In this document: one piece after another, positions 46,670-56,159 of the stretch
Numbering within the stretch: position 1 is the stretch's first letter
Layout of the letters: each line of letters begins with the position of its first letter
Assembly: GCF_900115545.1 (NCBI RefSeq)
Contig: NZ_FOWV01000005.1
Coordinates: 62,001 to 126,000 of the forward strand
Direction of reading: 5' to 3'
Source: Ralstonia sp. NFACC01
Lineage (GTDB): Bacteria > Pseudomonadota > Gammaproteobacteria > Burkholderiales > Burkholderiaceae
DNA: 64,000 nt
Program-made: the position numbers and the translations under genes
Notes under the pieces: generated by a model
Database searches by the model: none
The model's input: the letters and a program-made list of their open reading frames with translations, nothing else
What the model was told of the DNA's origin: nothing

Positions 46670-47587
46670 ATGCCGTCGTCGTTTCAAGAGGCCATCCTCG
46701 CTGCTGCGAGCGCCCCGCCCACAGATCGTTATGGCGTGATCGGCAACCCGATCTCGCACAGCAAGTCGCCCACCATCCACGCTGCGTTTGCGCAGCAGAC
46801 CGGGCAGCTCATCCGCTACGACCGCATCTACGCCGAACTGATCGCGTTTGACGAAACCGTGATGAACTTCGTGCGCGAAGGCGGGCGCGGGCTCAACGTC
46901 ACCGTGCCGTTCAAGCTCGATGCGTATGCCATGTCGACGTCGCTGTCGCTGCGGGCGGAATCTGCCGGTGCGGTCAACACGCTCAAGTTCGATGGCGAAG
47001 AGATCTTTGGCGACAACACCGACGGCGTCGGGCTGATGCGCGACATCACCCACAACATCGGCAACTCGTTCGAAGGCGAACGCGTGCTGCTCCTGGGCGC
47101 GGGCGGTGCGGCGCGTGGCGTGCTGCTGCCGCTGCTGGAACACAAGCCCGCGCGCGTGTTCATTGCCAACCGCACGGCCGATCGCGCCAACAAGCTGGTC
47201 GATCGCTTCGAGGTTTCGGCCAAGCTGCACGAGGTCGAGCTCGTGGGCGGCGGCTATGACGAACTTGCTGCGGACGACGTTTTCGACGTCATCATCAACG
47301 CTACGGCGAGCAGCCTCCAGGCCGAAGTGCCGCCGATTCCGACCACGGTGTTTGGCCCCAACGCACTGGCCTACGACATGATGTACGGACCGCGGCCGAC
47401 GGTGTTCATGGAGTTTGCCCGGCGCAACGGCGCCCGCGCATGGGACGGCTTGGGCATGCTGGTGGAGCAGGCGGCGGAATCGTTCTTCGTCTGGCGCAAC
47501 GTGCGTCCGGACACCGCTCCGGTGCTGCTCGCCATGCGCGAGGGGCTGCAGGGCGAAGCCGCCGTCGCGGCGCGCGCGCCTCGCTGA
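46670..47587 (+). CDS. aroE: Shikimate dehydrogenase
   Basis: AroE reduces 3-dehydroshikimate to shikimate with NADPH. The 305-residue protein has the substrate motif [13 protein letters not shown], the catalytic lysine region [19 protein letters not shown] and the nucleotide-binding loop [15 protein letters not shown]. The gene begins 11 bases after the TonB-like gene and is followed 20 bases later by mtgA, so this is an operon. An extra stretch of about 18 residues at the N-terminus precedes the conserved YGVIGNP. Confidence 0.95.
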   Translation: MPSSFQEAILAAASAPPTDRYGVIGNPISHSKSPTIHAAFAQQTGQLIRYDRIYAELIAFDETVMNFVREGGRGLNVTVPFKLDAYAMSTSLSLRAESAGAVNTLKFDGEEIFGDNTDGVGLMRDITHNIGNSFEGERVLLLGAGGAARGVLLPLLEHKPARVFIANRTADRANKLVDRFEVSAKLHEVELVGGGYDELAADDVFDVIINATASSLQAEVPPIPTTVFGPNALAYDMMYGPRPTVFMEFARRNGARAWDGLGMLVEQAAESFFVWRNVRPDTAPVLLAMREGLQGEAAVAARAPR

Positions 47588-47607
47588 ACCTGGAGCGAAG
47601 CCCCGCG

Positions 47608-48312
47608 ATGATGCGTTGGTTCGGCTACGTGATCGGCTGCTTCGTTGCGGGCGTGGTCGCGCTCAATCTGTACTTCTTTGCCGCCATCGCGAGTTGGCAG
47701 GTGTTCGATCCGTCGTCTACCAGTTTCATGCGCGCCGAGCGCATGCGCCTGTGCGGCGCCAACGTCTTTACCTGCAAGGTCGACCACCGCTGGGTCAATT
47801 ACGACCAGATCTCACGCAACCTCAAGCGCGCGGTCATCGCCAGTGAAGACGCAGATTTTGTCTCGCACAGCGGCTGGGAAGTCGACGCCATGCTCGACGC
47901 GTGGGAGAAAAACAAGCGGCGCGGCCACGTGGTCGCGGGCGGCTCGACCATCACGCAGCAACTGGCCAAGAACCTGTTCCTCTCGGGCGAGCGCCACTAC
48001 CTGCGCAAGGGTGAAGAACTCGTCATCACATGGATGCTTGAGTTCTGGCTCGACAAGGAACGGATCCTCGAGATCTATCTGAATTCGGTGGAATGGGGCG
48101 AAGGGGTATTCGGCGCCGAAGCGGCAGCGCAGCATTACTTCAAGCGCCCGGCCTCGCAGCTTACGGTGGGGCAGGCGGCGCGCTTGGCTGCGGCGCTGCC
48201 CGCGCCGAAGTGCTTCGACAAGAAGAGCTACTGCGCCAATGTGCACGTCAACTTCACGCGCAAGGCCACCGTGATCGCCAACCGCATGGGTTCGGCCACG
48301 CTGCCGGATTGA
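47608..48312 (+). CDS. mtgA: Monofunctional peptidoglycan glycosyltransferase
   Basis: MtgA polymerises lipid II into glycan strands without transpeptidase activity. The 234-residue protein has an N-terminal membrane helix (residues 5-28) and a GT51 domain. The catalytic glutamate is E80 in [15 protein letters not shown]. The second motif [15 protein letters not shown] (111-125) and [15 protein letters not shown] complete the active site. Two adjacent ATGs are present at 47608 and 47611; the ribosome site is ggagcgaag. It lies in the aroE operon and converges with corA. Confidence 0.95.
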   Translation: MMRWFGYVIGCFVAGVVALNLYFFAAIASWQVFDPSSTSFMRAERMRLCGANVFTCKVDHRWVNYDQISRNLKRAVIASEDADFVSHSGWEVDAMLDAWEKNKRRGHVVAGGSTITQQLAKNLFLSGERHYLRKGEELVITWMLEFWLDKERILEIYLNSVEWGEGVFGAEAAAQHYFKRPASQLTVGQAARLAAALPAPKCFDKKSYCANVHVNFTRKATVIANRMGSATLPD

Positions 48313-48324
48313 TTTGGCGTAGGA

Positions 48325-49287
48325 CTACTTCAGCCAGCCTTTGCGGCGGAAGTACACCAACGGAATCGCCGCCGACACCACCATCATCACGATCGCGTAC
48401 GGGTAGCCTTCTGCCCAATCCAGCTCCGGCATCACCTTGAAGTTCATGCCGTAGATCGAGGCGATCAGCGTGGGCGGCATCAGCGCGACCGACACCACCG
48501 AGAACAGCTTGATGATCTTGTTCTGGTTGATGTTGATGAAGCCGACCGTGGCGTCCATCAGGAAGTTGACCTTGTCCGACAGGAACGCCGTGTGATTCTC
48601 GATGGAATCGATGTCACGCAGCACTTGGCGCGCTTCGTCCTGCTGGTCAGCTGAGAGCAACTGGCTGCGCAGCAGGAACGACACAGCGCGGCGCGTATCC
48701 ATCACGTTGCGGCGGATCCGGCCATTCAAGTCTTCCACGCGGGCGATGATCTCCAGCACGTCGGCAGCGGCAGCGTCGGTCACCTCATCGGCCAGCACGC
48801 GTTTGCTGGCATCTTCCAGACGTTCGTAGACTTCTTCGATGGAGTCGGCCGAGTATTCCGCGTCGGTGGCGTACAGATCCATCAGCACATCTTTGGCGTT
48901 ACGCACCGAGCCCGGGCGAAGCCGCGCACGCATGCGCACCAGCCGGAATGCGGGCAAATCCTCGTCGTGGATGGAGAAGAGCACATCCTTGGTCAGCACG
49001 AAGGCCACGCGCACGTTACGGGAGGTGGTTTCTTCGTCGAGCAAGAAATCGGTGCGGATGTGGATGTGGCCGTCTTCGCCTTCAAAGTAGCGGGCCGAGG
49101 CTTCCAGGTCCCCTAATTGCTCCAGTTCGGGCAGGACCACGCCATGGGCTTCCTTGATCCACGCCAGCTCTTCGTCGTCGGGGTCGATCACGTCGATCCA
49201 GATCGGCTTGTGCTGCAGCAATTCGCTGCGTTCTTCGACCTGTTCCTGCGCGAGACGGCCTTTTTGCACGACGAACAGGTTGATCAT
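48325..49287 (-). CDS. corA: Magnesium/cobalt transport protein CorA
   Basis: CorA is a pentameric inner-membrane channel for Mg2+ and related divalent cations. The 320-residue protein has a large cytosolic N-terminal domain, a long stalk helix, and two C-terminal membrane helices. The pore signature is YGMNF in LIASIYGMNFKVMPEL. The C-terminal basic tail FRRKGWLK fits. The gene is convergent with mtgA (12 bases apart) and divergent from pyrF, sharing about 210 bases of upstream sequence. Confidence 0.95.
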   Translation of the reverse strand: MINLFVVQKGRLAQEQVEERSELLQHKPIWIDVIDPDDEELAWIKEAHGVVLPELEQLGDLEASARYFEGEDGHIHIRTDFLLDEETTSRNVRVAFVLTKDVLFSIHDEDLPAFRLVRMRARLRPGSVRNAKDVLMDLYATDAEYSADSIEEVYERLEDASKRVLADEVTDAAAADVLEIIARVEDLNGRIRRNVMDTRRAVSFLLRSQLLSADQQDEARQVLRDIDSIENHTAFLSDKVNFLMDATVGFININQNKIIKLFSVVSVALMPPTLIASIYGMNFKVMPELDWAEGYPYAIVMMVVSAAIPLVYFRRKGWLK

Positions 49288-49497
49288 GGGGCGTTTCCTT
49301 GAAGCAGGCGTTGAACGGGCGGCGAAAAATCGCGCCGAGTGTAGCGTAAAGAGGCGGCAGGTTCAGCCACAAACGATGGCTTGGCGCGCACGCGTGGGGT
49401 TGATGCCACGTCCGGAAGATGCCGCCACCGGGGCGCCCGACGGGTAAAATGCAGACAAGTCATGCGGCCGGCCGGCCGCTCTCACATTTCCGACACC

Positions 49498-50313
49498 ATG
49501 CGATTTACCGAACAACTGGCTGCCGCCTGGCAACGCAACAACTCCCTGCTGTGCGTCGGGCTCGATCCTGACCCGTCGCGCTTGCCGGCGTCGATGACGG
49601 GCACGGGCGGAGCGATCTTCTCGTTCTGCCGCGCCATTGTGGATGCGACCGCCGATTTGGTCTGCGCATTCAAGCCGCAGATCGCCTACTTCGCCTCGCA
49701 GCGCGCAGAAGACCAGCTCGAGCAGCTCATCAACTACATCCACGAGGCATATCCGGGCATCCCCGTCATTCTTGATGCCAAGCGCGGCGATATCGGCTCG
49801 ACCGCCGAGCACTACGCCAAGGAAGCCTTCGAGCGCTATCAGGCCGACGCCATCACCGTCAGCCCATATATGGGTTTTGATTCGATGCAGCCGTATCTCG
49901 CGCATGCCGACAAGGGCGTGATCGTGCTGTGCCGCACGTCCAACGCCGGCGGCAGCGATGTGCAGTTTCTGGAAACCGACGGCCGCCCCGTCTACCAAGT
50001 CGTGGCAGAACGCGCGCGTGACGTGTGGAATACCAGTGGCCAGATGGGCCTGGTGGTGGGCGCGACCTTCCCCGAAGAGATTGCCAAGGTGCGAGAAATT
50101 GTCGGCGACATGCCGCTGCTGATTCCGGGCGTGGGCGCCCAGGGCGGCGACATCGAAGCCACGGTGCGCGCTGGCCGCACGGCCGACGGCACCGGCATGA
50201 TGATCAACTCGTCACGGGCCATTCTCTACGCCAGCACCGACAGCGATTTCGCCGATGCCGCCCGCCGCGTGGCGCTTGCCACTCGGGACCAGATCAACCA
50301 GTTCCGCAACTGA
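49498..50313 (+). CDS. pyrF: Orotidine 5'-phosphate decarboxylase, type 2
   Basis: PyrF decarboxylates OMP to UMP, the last step of de novo pyrimidine synthesis. The 271-residue type 2 enzyme has the active-site motif [13 protein letters not shown] with catalytic K95, plus [10 protein letters not shown] and a later [11 protein letters not shown]. The start at ATG 49498 ([10 protein letters not shown]) is the family start; a longer upstream reading lacks similarity. It lies just before a small His-rich ORF on the same strand. Confidence 0.95.
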   Translation: MRFTEQLAAAWQRNNSLLCVGLDPDPSRLPASMTGTGGAIFSFCRAIVDATADLVCAFKPQIAYFASQRAEDQLEQLINYIHEAYPGIPVILDAKRGDIGSTAEHYAKEAFERYQADAITVSPYMGFDSMQPYLAHADKGVIVLCRTSNAGGSDVQFLETDGRPVYQVVAERARDVWNTSGQMGLVVGATFPEEIAKVREIVGDMPLLIPGVGAQGGDIEATVRAGRTADGTGMMINSSRAILYASTDSDFADAARRVALATRDQINQFRN

Positions 50314-50353
50314 TCCGCCTTATCGGTCCGGTTGCGGTGAGAGCGAGGACGCC

Positions 50354-50572
50354 ATGACCACGCATCCGCACCGCCCCGTTGCCGGCACGCACCGGGAAGA
50401 GACCGGCAAGGATCCGGACCGCAAGCTCGAGAAAGAGCGCGACGACACCCACGAGCACGAGACGACGCGCCGCGATCATGATCGCGACCGTCGCCACGAG
50501 CACGACCACGAGCACCAACCGGAACATGATCACGGAGATCGTCGCCGGCCGGATCATCCTAGCGAAATCTAG
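50354..50572 (+). CDS. Small His/Asp/Arg-rich ORF of unknown function
   Basis: The 72-residue product is extremely hydrophilic: about half the residues are His, Asp, Glu or Arg in alternating runs such as HEHDHEHQPEHDHGDRRR. An ATG with an upstream gagcgagga sequence and a TAG stop are present. The gene sits 40 bases after pyrF and ends just before the pncC stop on the other strand. The composition suggests a disordered, possibly metal-binding peptide. It may be a real small gene or a chance ORF; the codon pattern favours a real gene but not strongly. Confidence 0.5.
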   Translation: MTTHPHRPVAGTHREETGKDPDRKLEKERDDTHEHETTRRDHDRDRRHEHDHEHQPEHDHGDRRRPDHPSEI

Positions 50573-50573
50573 A

Positions 50574-51074
50574 TCAGGACTCCGCTGAATCGAGGAAGTC
50601 GAGCAGGCCGCGCAGCGCATGCTCCGCCGCCTGCAGACGAGCCTGTTTGCGGTCGCCCTTGAAGTGGCGCGTTTCCACGCGCGTCTGCAGGCGATTGCTC
50701 CACCCGAAGCACACCATGCCGACAGGCTTGTCGGGCGTGCCGCCGGTTGGGCCCGCCACACCGGTAATGGCGACGGCCACCTGCGCGCGGCTGTTAAGCA
50801 CTGCGCCCTCGGCCATGGCATGCGCCACGGGCTCGCTCACGGCGCCATGTTCGCGGATCAGCGTCGCCGGAACGCCCAACATCTGCGATTTCGCTTCATT
50901 GGAATAGACGACGAAGCCGCGCTCAAACCACGCGGACGAGCCTGATACATCGGTGACGGCGGCAGACACCAGCCCGCCTGTGCACGACTCGGCGGACGCC
51001 ATCATCAGGCTGCGCTTGTTCAACGTGTCAGCCACCAGTTCGGCCAGTTGGGCCAGGGCGCGGGATTCAGCCAT
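50574..51074 (-). CDS. pncC: Nicotinamide-nucleotide amidohydrolase (CinA C-terminal family)
   Basis: PncC deamidates nicotinamide mononucleotide to nicotinate mononucleotide for NAD recycling. The 166-residue protein is a stand-alone CinA C-terminal domain. It has SAESCTGGLVSAAVTDVSGSS near residues 27-47 and a later AVAITGVAGPTGGT. S30 and T32 in this loop are in the expected active-site area. It is followed upstream by pgpA with a 15-base gap, forming a leftward thiL-pgpA-pncC operon. Confidence 0.92.
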   Translation of the reverse strand: MAESRALAQLAELVADTLNKRSLMMASAESCTGGLVSAAVTDVSGSSAWFERGFVVYSNEAKSQMLGVPATLIREHGAVSEPVAHAMAEGAVLNSRAQVAVAITGVAGPTGGTPDKPVGMVCFGWSNRLQTRVETRHFKGDRKQARLQAAEHALRGLLDFLDSAES

Positions 51075-51089
51075 TGCAATACCTAGACG

Positions 51090-51668
51090 TCAAAACGAGC
51101 GCCACAGCGCAAACACGAGCAGCGTGTAGAACGCCGCGAGAATGTCATCGACCATCACGCCATAGCCGCCGCGCACGCCAAAACCCTTGAGCGAGCGGTC
51201 GTAATAACGGATGGGAGCTGGCTTCACCATGTCGAAGAAACGGAACCACACGAACGCGGCGAACTGCCCGCCCAGCGTGGTTGGCGTGACGAAAGCCAGC
51301 ACGAGCCAGAACGCGACCATCTCGTCCCACACCATGGCGCCATGATCGGCCACGCCCAGATCACGCGCCGTGCGGGCGCATGCCCAGATGCCGATCACGA
51401 AGCCAACCGCCGCGATCAGCAGCCAAGTCGGCCCCGAAATCCACCGTGCAAACACCACGTAGATCAGCCACGCGTACAGCGTACCGACCGTGCCCGGCAG
51501 GATGGGCGACAGGCCCGAACCGAAGCCGAGCGCGAGGATGCGTGCCGGATGTCCGAACATGAAGCGCGCTGTCGGGCGCCGCACCTGCACGGTCTGGCCT
51601 GCCTCGAGGACGACGCGTTCAGGCTGGCCCGGCGGATTGGAGGGCGGGAAGGGAGCGGGAGACATCAT
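51090..51668 (-). CDS. pgpA: Phosphatidylglycerophosphatase A
   Basis: PgpA removes the phosphate from phosphatidylglycerophosphate to give phosphatidylglycerol in the inner membrane. The 192-residue protein has about four hydrophobic helices and the family features SGLSPILPGTVGTLYAW, VADHGAMVWDEMVAFWL and DMVKPAPIRYYDRSLKG. Acidic residues in these loops make up the active site. Its start overlaps the thiL stop by four bases. The layout thiL-pgpA-pncC matches that in other proteobacteria. Confidence 0.93.
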   Translation of the reverse strand: MMSPAPFPPSNPPGQPERVVLEAGQTVQVRRPTARFMFGHPARILALGFGSGLSPILPGTVGTLYAWLIYVVFARWISGPTWLLIAAVGFVIGIWACARTARDLGVADHGAMVWDEMVAFWLVLAFVTPTTLGGQFAAFVWFRFFDMVKPAPIRYYDRSLKGFGVRGGYGVMVDDILAAFYTLLVFALWRSF

Positions 51669-52672
51669 GAGGCGGAAGAGAAATGGTCGAAACTGCCGTG
51701 CGTGAAGAGGACGGGCGCGCCGTGGGCATCGACGAGCCGCAAGCCCGTTTCAGCATCGATGCGGCCGATACGTGTGACGGCCACGCCCGCACGCTGGCCC
51801 GCAACGACCACGGCGTCGCGTGCATCGGCAGGGGCGGTGAAGCAAAGTTCATAGTCGTCGCCGCCGGCCAGCGTGCACTGCAACTGCAGCGCCGGAGGCT
51901 GCGCTGCGAGCGTCGCCGAGCGCGGTACATCGTCGACCGTGATCGTCGCCCCGACGCGGGATTGCGCGAGGATGTGGCCTAGATCGCCCAACAAGCCGTC
52001 TGATATGTCGAGCGCTGCCCGGGCGACACCGCGCAATGCCAGGCCGAGTGCGACGCGCGGCGTGGGCATGTCCATGCGCGGCTGCACTTGGCCGAGTGCG
52101 TCGGGCGTAAGCGCCCATTCGTTGCGCAGGGCGCCGAGGGCCAGCCGCGCGTCGCCTACGGTGCCCGAGACCCAGAGGTCATCGCCGGGCCGGGCAGCGT
52201 CGCGGCGTAGTGCCGCAGCGGTGGGGACGTCGCCGAAGACCGTCAGGCTCAGCGTGAGCGGCCCGCGCGTGGTGTCGCCGCCGATGAGTTCACAGTGAAA
52301 GGCATCCGCCAGGGCGAACAGGCCTTCGGAAAACGGTTTAAGCCAGGCAGGGTTGGCTTCAGGCAGCGCCACAGCCAGCGTAAAAGCGCGCGGCTCCGCA
52401 CCCATGGCGGCCAGATCCGACAGGTTGACAGCCAACGCTTTATGTCCAAGTGCGCGCGGCTCCGCATGCGGAAAAAAGTGACGGCCGGCGACCAGCATAT
52501 CGGTGGAAATCGCCAACTCGTGCCCGGGACGCGGCGCGAGGAGGGCGCAGTCGTCGCCCACGCCCAATGTTGCTTTTGGCGTTGGCCGCGTGAAATAGCG
52601 CCGGATTAGCTCAAATTCGGATAAATTTGCCGCGCGATCGGTGGAGTTGCGGGGATTTGCGGGCTTGGACAC
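51665..52672 (-). CDS. thiL: Thiamine-monophosphate kinase
   Basis: ThiL phosphorylates thiamine monophosphate to thiamine pyrophosphate. The conserved region starts SEFELIRRYF and includes GVGDDCALL, STDMLVAGRHF, HKALAVNLSDLAAMGA and LDISDGLLGDL. The start is unclear. GTG 52672 gives 335 residues and a normal length. ATG 52750 has a better ribosome site but would add 26 residues, and its coding stretch contains TACAAT, which looks like a -10 element. The former is preferred here. It overlaps pgpA by four bases and is divergent from maeB. Confidence 0.88.
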   Translation of the reverse strand: MSKPANPRNSTDRAANLSEFELIRRYFTRPTPKATLGVGDDCALLAPRPGHELAISTDMLVAGRHFFPHAEPRALGHKALAVNLSDLAAMGAEPRAFTLAVALPEANPAWLKPFSEGLFALADAFHCELIGGDTTRGPLTLSLTVFGDVPTAAALRRDAARPGDDLWVSGTVGDARLALGALRNEWALTPDALGQVQPRMDMPTPRVALGLALRGVARAALDISDGLLGDLGHILAQSRVGATITVDDVPRSATLAAQPPALQLQCTLAGGDDYELCFTAPADARDAVVVAGQRAGVAVTRIGRIDAETGLRLVDAHGAPVLFTHGSFDHFSSAS

Positions 52673-52772
52673 GGCAGCAGCGATGGAAGAGTATGGGGCA
52701 AGCCCGATGGTGCCGCGACAGGACGGTGGAATATTGTAGCGAATACGCATGTCACCCCCACCCAAAATCCCG

Positions 52773-52799
52773 TTGTGAGATCGCTTTTCACTATATAAA
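52773..52799 (+). promoter_or_regulatory. Possible maeB promoter
   Basis: TTGTGA (52773-52778) and TATAAA (52794-52799) form a -35/-10 pair with a spacer of 15 bases, one or two shorter than ideal. The A+T-rich stretch ctatataaaa stands out from the GC-rich surroundings and lies about 110 bases before the maeB ATG. Confidence 0.4.
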
Positions 52800-52911
52800 A
52801 TGACGGGCCCAAGGAGGCGGACCGTATTCCCGTGGCGCTCGTGAGGGTATCCCGGTGGCCCGCTAGATGCGACGGCCGGCGCGCGCGCTGGCCACCCGAT
52901 ACGAGAGACCC

Positions 52912-55257
52912 ATGACCACGGTGGATACCCAGCCTCAGCAGCCCGCCCGCACGGATGAAGAACTCAAGGCGCAGCAGCGCGCCGCCTTGCGCAAGGCCGC
53001 GCTGGAGTACCACGAGTTTCCGACCCCGGGCAAAATTTCCGTCACGCCGACCAAGCCGCTGTCGAACCAGCGCGACCTCGCCTTGGCATATTCGCCGGGT
53101 GTTGCCGCAGCCTGTGAGGAGATTGTCGAAGACGTCGCCAACTCGTTCCGCTACACCGCCCGCGGCAACCTCGTCGGCGTGGTGACCAACGGCACGGCCG
53201 TGCTCGGCCTGGGCGATATCGGCCCGGAAGCCTCGAAGCCGGTCATGGAAGGCAAGGCCGGCCTGTTCAAGAAATTTGCTGGCATCGATGTGTTTGACAT
53301 CGAGATCAACGAAAAAGACCCCCAGAAGCTGGTCGATATCATCGCCTCGCTGGAGCCCACCTTCGGCGGCATCAACCTCGAAGACATCAAGGCCCCGGAG
53401 TGCTTCTTCGTCGAGCGCGAATTGCGCAAGCGCATGAAGATCCCCGTCTTCCACGATGACCAGCACGGCACCGCCATCGTGGTGGGCGCTGGCATTACAA
53501 ACGCGCTGAAGGTCGTCGGCAAGGACATCAAGAAGGTCAAGCTCGTAGCCTCGGGCGCGGGCGCCGCAGCGCTGGCCTGTCTTGACCTGCTGGTTGACCT
53601 GGGCCTGCCGCGCGAAAACATCTGGGTGACGGACTTGGCGGGCGTGGTCTACGAAGGCCGCACCGAACTGATGGACCCGGACAAGGCGCACTTCGCACAG
53701 AAGACTGACCTGCGCACGTTGGCCGAAGTCATCGATGGCGCCGACATTTTCCTGGGCCTGTCCGCCGCTGGCGTGCTCAAGCAGGACATGGTCAAGAAGA
53801 TGGCGGATAAGCCGATCATCTTCGCGCTGGCCAACCCGAACCCGGAAATCCTGCCGGAGCTGGCCAAGGAAGTGCGCCCCGACGTCATCATGGGCACCGG
53901 CCGCACGGATTACCCGAACCAGGTCAACAACGTCCTGTGTTTCCCGTTCATCTTCCGCGGCGCGCTGGATGTGGGCGCGACCACCATCACGCGTGAGATG
54001 GAAGTTGCCGCCGTGCACGCCGTGGCTGAACTGGCCCGCCAGGAGCAAAGCGACATCGTTGCTTCCGCCTATGGCATCCAGGACCTGTCGTTCGGCCCCG
54101 AATACCTGATCCCGAAGCCGTTCGACCCGCGCCTGATCGTCAAGATCGCGCCGGCCGTAGCGCAGGCCGCCATGCTCTCGGGCGTGGCGCAGCGTCCGAT
54201 CGAAGACATGGACGCCTACCGCCAGCACCTGCAGCAGTTCGTCTACCACTCCGGCACCCTGATGAAGCCGATCTTCTCGGCTGCCCGCAAGGTGCCAATG
54301 GAGAACAAACGCATCGTCTTTGCCGAGGGCGAAGAAGAGCGCGTGCTGCGCGCCGTGCAGATCGTCGTGGACGAAAAGCTCGCCAGCCCGATCCTGATCG
54401 GCCGCCCGAACGTGATCGCCCACCGCATCGAGCGCTTCGGCCTGCGCCTGCGCGAAGGTGTGGACTTCGCCGTGGTCAACCCCGAGCATGACGAACGCTT
54501 CCGCGATTACTGGGAGACGTACTACAAGCTGATGGCGCGCAAGGGCGTGACGCCGCAATACGCCAAGCTGGAGATGCGTCGCCGCAACACGCTGATCGGC
54601 GCGCTCATGATCCACAAGGGCGAAGCGGACGGCATGATCTGCGGCACCATCAGCAATACGGCTGCGCATCTGCGCTACATCGACCAGATTCTGGGCGGCA
54701 CGAACTGTGTGTACGCGGCCATGAACGGTCTGGTTCTGCCGGGTCGCCAAGTCTTCCTCACGGACACGCACGTCAACGTTGACCCGACTGCAGAGCAGTT
54801 GGCCGAGATCACCATCATGGCCGCCGAGGAGCTGTGCCGCTTCGGCATCAAGCCGAAGGTTGCCTTGATGTCGCATTCGAACTTCGGCTCGTCGGAGGCA
54901 CCTTCGGCCGTCAAGATGCGCGAAACGCTGGCGATCTTGCGCGAACGCGCCCCGAACCTGGAAGTGGACGGGGAAATGCACGGCGATGCCGCGCTTGACG
55001 AGAAGCTGCGCGCATCGCTGGTGCCGGACTCGACCCTGAAGGGCGAGGCGAACCTGTTGGTCATGCCGAACATCGACGCCGCGAACATCGCTTACAACCT
55101 CCTGAAAGCGGCTGCCGGCAACAACATCGCCATCGGCCCGATCCTGCTGGGCGCGAAGAAGCCGGTGCACATCCTGACGCCATCGGCTACGGTGCGACGC
55201 ATTCTCAACATGACGGCGTTGACCGTTGTGGATGCTGCCGCACAAGCGCAACGCTGA
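52912..55257 (+). CDS. maeB: NADP-dependent malic enzyme with phosphotransacetylase-like C-terminal domain
   Basis: MaeB oxidatively decarboxylates malate to pyruvate with NADP, supplying NADPH and pyruvate. The 781-residue protein has the malic N-terminal domain (to about 190; [22 protein letters not shown]), a NAD(P) domain to about 440, and a phosphate acetyl/butyryltransferase-like domain from residue 444 to the end. The last domain is usually inactive in catalysis but mediates acetyl-CoA control. The start at 52912 ([10 protein letters not shown]) is preferred to one 15 codons earlier. A strong terminator follows. Confidence 0.95.
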   Translation: MTTVDTQPQQPARTDEELKAQQRAALRKAALEYHEFPTPGKISVTPTKPLSNQRDLALAYSPGVAAACEEIVEDVANSFRYTARGNLVGVVTNGTAVLGLGDIGPEASKPVMEGKAGLFKKFAGIDVFDIEINEKDPQKLVDIIASLEPTFGGINLEDIKAPECFFVERELRKRMKIPVFHDDQHGTAIVVGAGITNALKVVGKDIKKVKLVASGAGAAALACLDLLVDLGLPRENIWVTDLAGVVYEGRTELMDPDKAHFAQKTDLRTLAEVIDGADIFLGLSAAGVLKQDMVKKMADKPIIFALANPNPEILPELAKEVRPDVIMGTGRTDYPNQVNNVLCFPFIFRGALDVGATTITREMEVAAVHAVAELARQEQSDIVASAYGIQDLSFGPEYLIPKPFDPRLIVKIAPAVAQAAMLSGVAQRPIEDMDAYRQHLQQFVYHSGTLMKPIFSAARKVPMENKRIVFAEGEEERVLRAVQIVVDEKLASPILIGRPNVIAHRIERFGLRLREGVDFAVVNPEHDERFRDYWETYYKLMARKGVTPQYAKLEMRRRNTLIGALMIHKGEADGMICGTISNTAAHLRYIDQILGGTNCVYAAMNGLVLPGRQVFLTDTHVNVDPTAEQLAEITIMAAEELCRFGIKPKVALMSHSNFGSSEAPSAVKMRETLAILRERAPNLEVDGEMHGDAALDEKLRASLVPDSTLKGEANLLVMPNIDAANIAYNLLKAAAGNNIAIGPILLGAKKPVHILTPSATVRRILNMTALTVVDAAAQAQR

Positions 55258-55270
55258 TCGTCACTGCACC

Positions 55271-55307
55271 AAAAAAGGGAGCGCACGATGCTGCGCTCCC
55301 TTTTTTT
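55271..55307 (+). terminator. Terminator of maeB
   Basis: gggagcgca (55277-55285) and tgcgctccc (55292-55300) form a perfect 9-base stem with a 6-base loop. It is preceded by six A and followed by seven T, so it may also stop leftward transcription. Confidence 0.9.
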
Positions 55308-55727
55308 GTCCGCTAAGTTTGCGTGCGCTTACATTTATGCAAACTTAATGTCTGTATGGAAAAACCCTTCAGACTTTTACCGTCGGTTGATTGTTGTCAT
55401 CGATGAGCGTACCCTTACGGGCTGAAGGGGTGCTTCTGAGCACATGAGGTCCGAACCGGGCCGACGGCGTCGAAAAAAGAGGTTTTCCGTAGATACGTCT
55501 GACTGGTTCACCTTATTCGGTGCGCGCAATGAGTGGTTTTTGCAGGCGGAAGGATTCCCCAAGTCTCCGGCAGTCGCCCGACTTGTCATTCCCTGCTAGG
55601 CCTCTCACGCATTGAGCCGCTTCGCTTTCAGCTGCAAACCGGCTGCCCGGTCGTTATTGGACAGCTACCTGCGCTTGTGACCTGCGCCGGGCTTCGGTCG
55701 GCGCGATTCTCCCGTTAGGGCCTGCTG
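55308..55727. other. Gene-free stretch between maeB and the ribonuclease gene
   Basis: No gene or known RNA is seen in these 420 bases. The first 100 are clearly richer in A+T than the flanks. The remainder has ordinary GC content but contains only short ORFs with no recognisable product. It probably holds the promoter of the ribonuclease-barstar pair and may mark a border between core and accessory DNA. Confidence 0.5.
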
Positions 55728-56159
55728 ATGACAAAGCGACTTGGAGCGTGGATCGGCCGCTCCGTATCTCAGGCGATGGCGCGTGGCGCGCTGACGGCAA
55801 TGCTTGCGTTGTCGGTGACCGGCTTGCCGGCCAATGCGGTTGCTCGGGACACCACCGGCATGGCTGCCGCCGTGGGAACCATTCGCCCGGCAGACCTGCC
55901 CAACGAGGCGCAGCGTACGCTGGCACTGATTGAGCAGGGCGGCCCGTTTCCCTATGCAAAAGATGGCACCACGTTCGGCAACTATGAACGACGTTTGCCT
56001 GCGCAGCGGCGTGGTTATTACCACGAGTACACCGTGAAGACGCGGGGGGCTCGCAACCGCGGCGCCCGACGCATCATCTGCGGCGGCAATCAGCAAGCGG
56101 CTAACGATTGCTACTACACGGAAGATCACTACAACAGTTTTCAACGGATACAGCGATGA
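55728..56159 (+). CDS. Secreted guanyl-specific ribonuclease, RNase Sa (N1/T1) family
   Basis: This 143-residue protein has a signal peptide (about residues 1-39, ending NAVA) and a microbial RNase domain very close to Streptomyces RNase Sa. It has IRPADLPNEAQRTLALI, GPFPYAKDG, GYYHEYTVKT, RRIICGG and YYTEDHYNSF. The catalytic set lines up as E100, R115 and H134 (RNase Sa E54, R69, H85). The disulfide cysteines of RNase Sa (C7, C96) have no counterparts; only C118 and C128 occur. It should cut RNA at guanosines outside the cell. The next gene, a barstar-type inhibitor, starts within its stop codon. Confidence 0.93.
   Translation: MTKRLGAWIGRSVSQAMARGALTAMLALSVTGLPANAVARDTTGMAAAVGTIRPADLPNEAQRTLALIEQGGPFPYAKDGTTFGNYERRLPAQRRGYYHEYTVKTRGARNRGARRIICGGNQQAANDCYYTEDHYNSFQRIQR

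Noticed and set aside
52606-55251. Long minus-strand ORF (881 residues) opposite maeB
   Set aside because: The plus strand is clearly a malic enzyme with all motifs; the antisense reading has shadow composition only.
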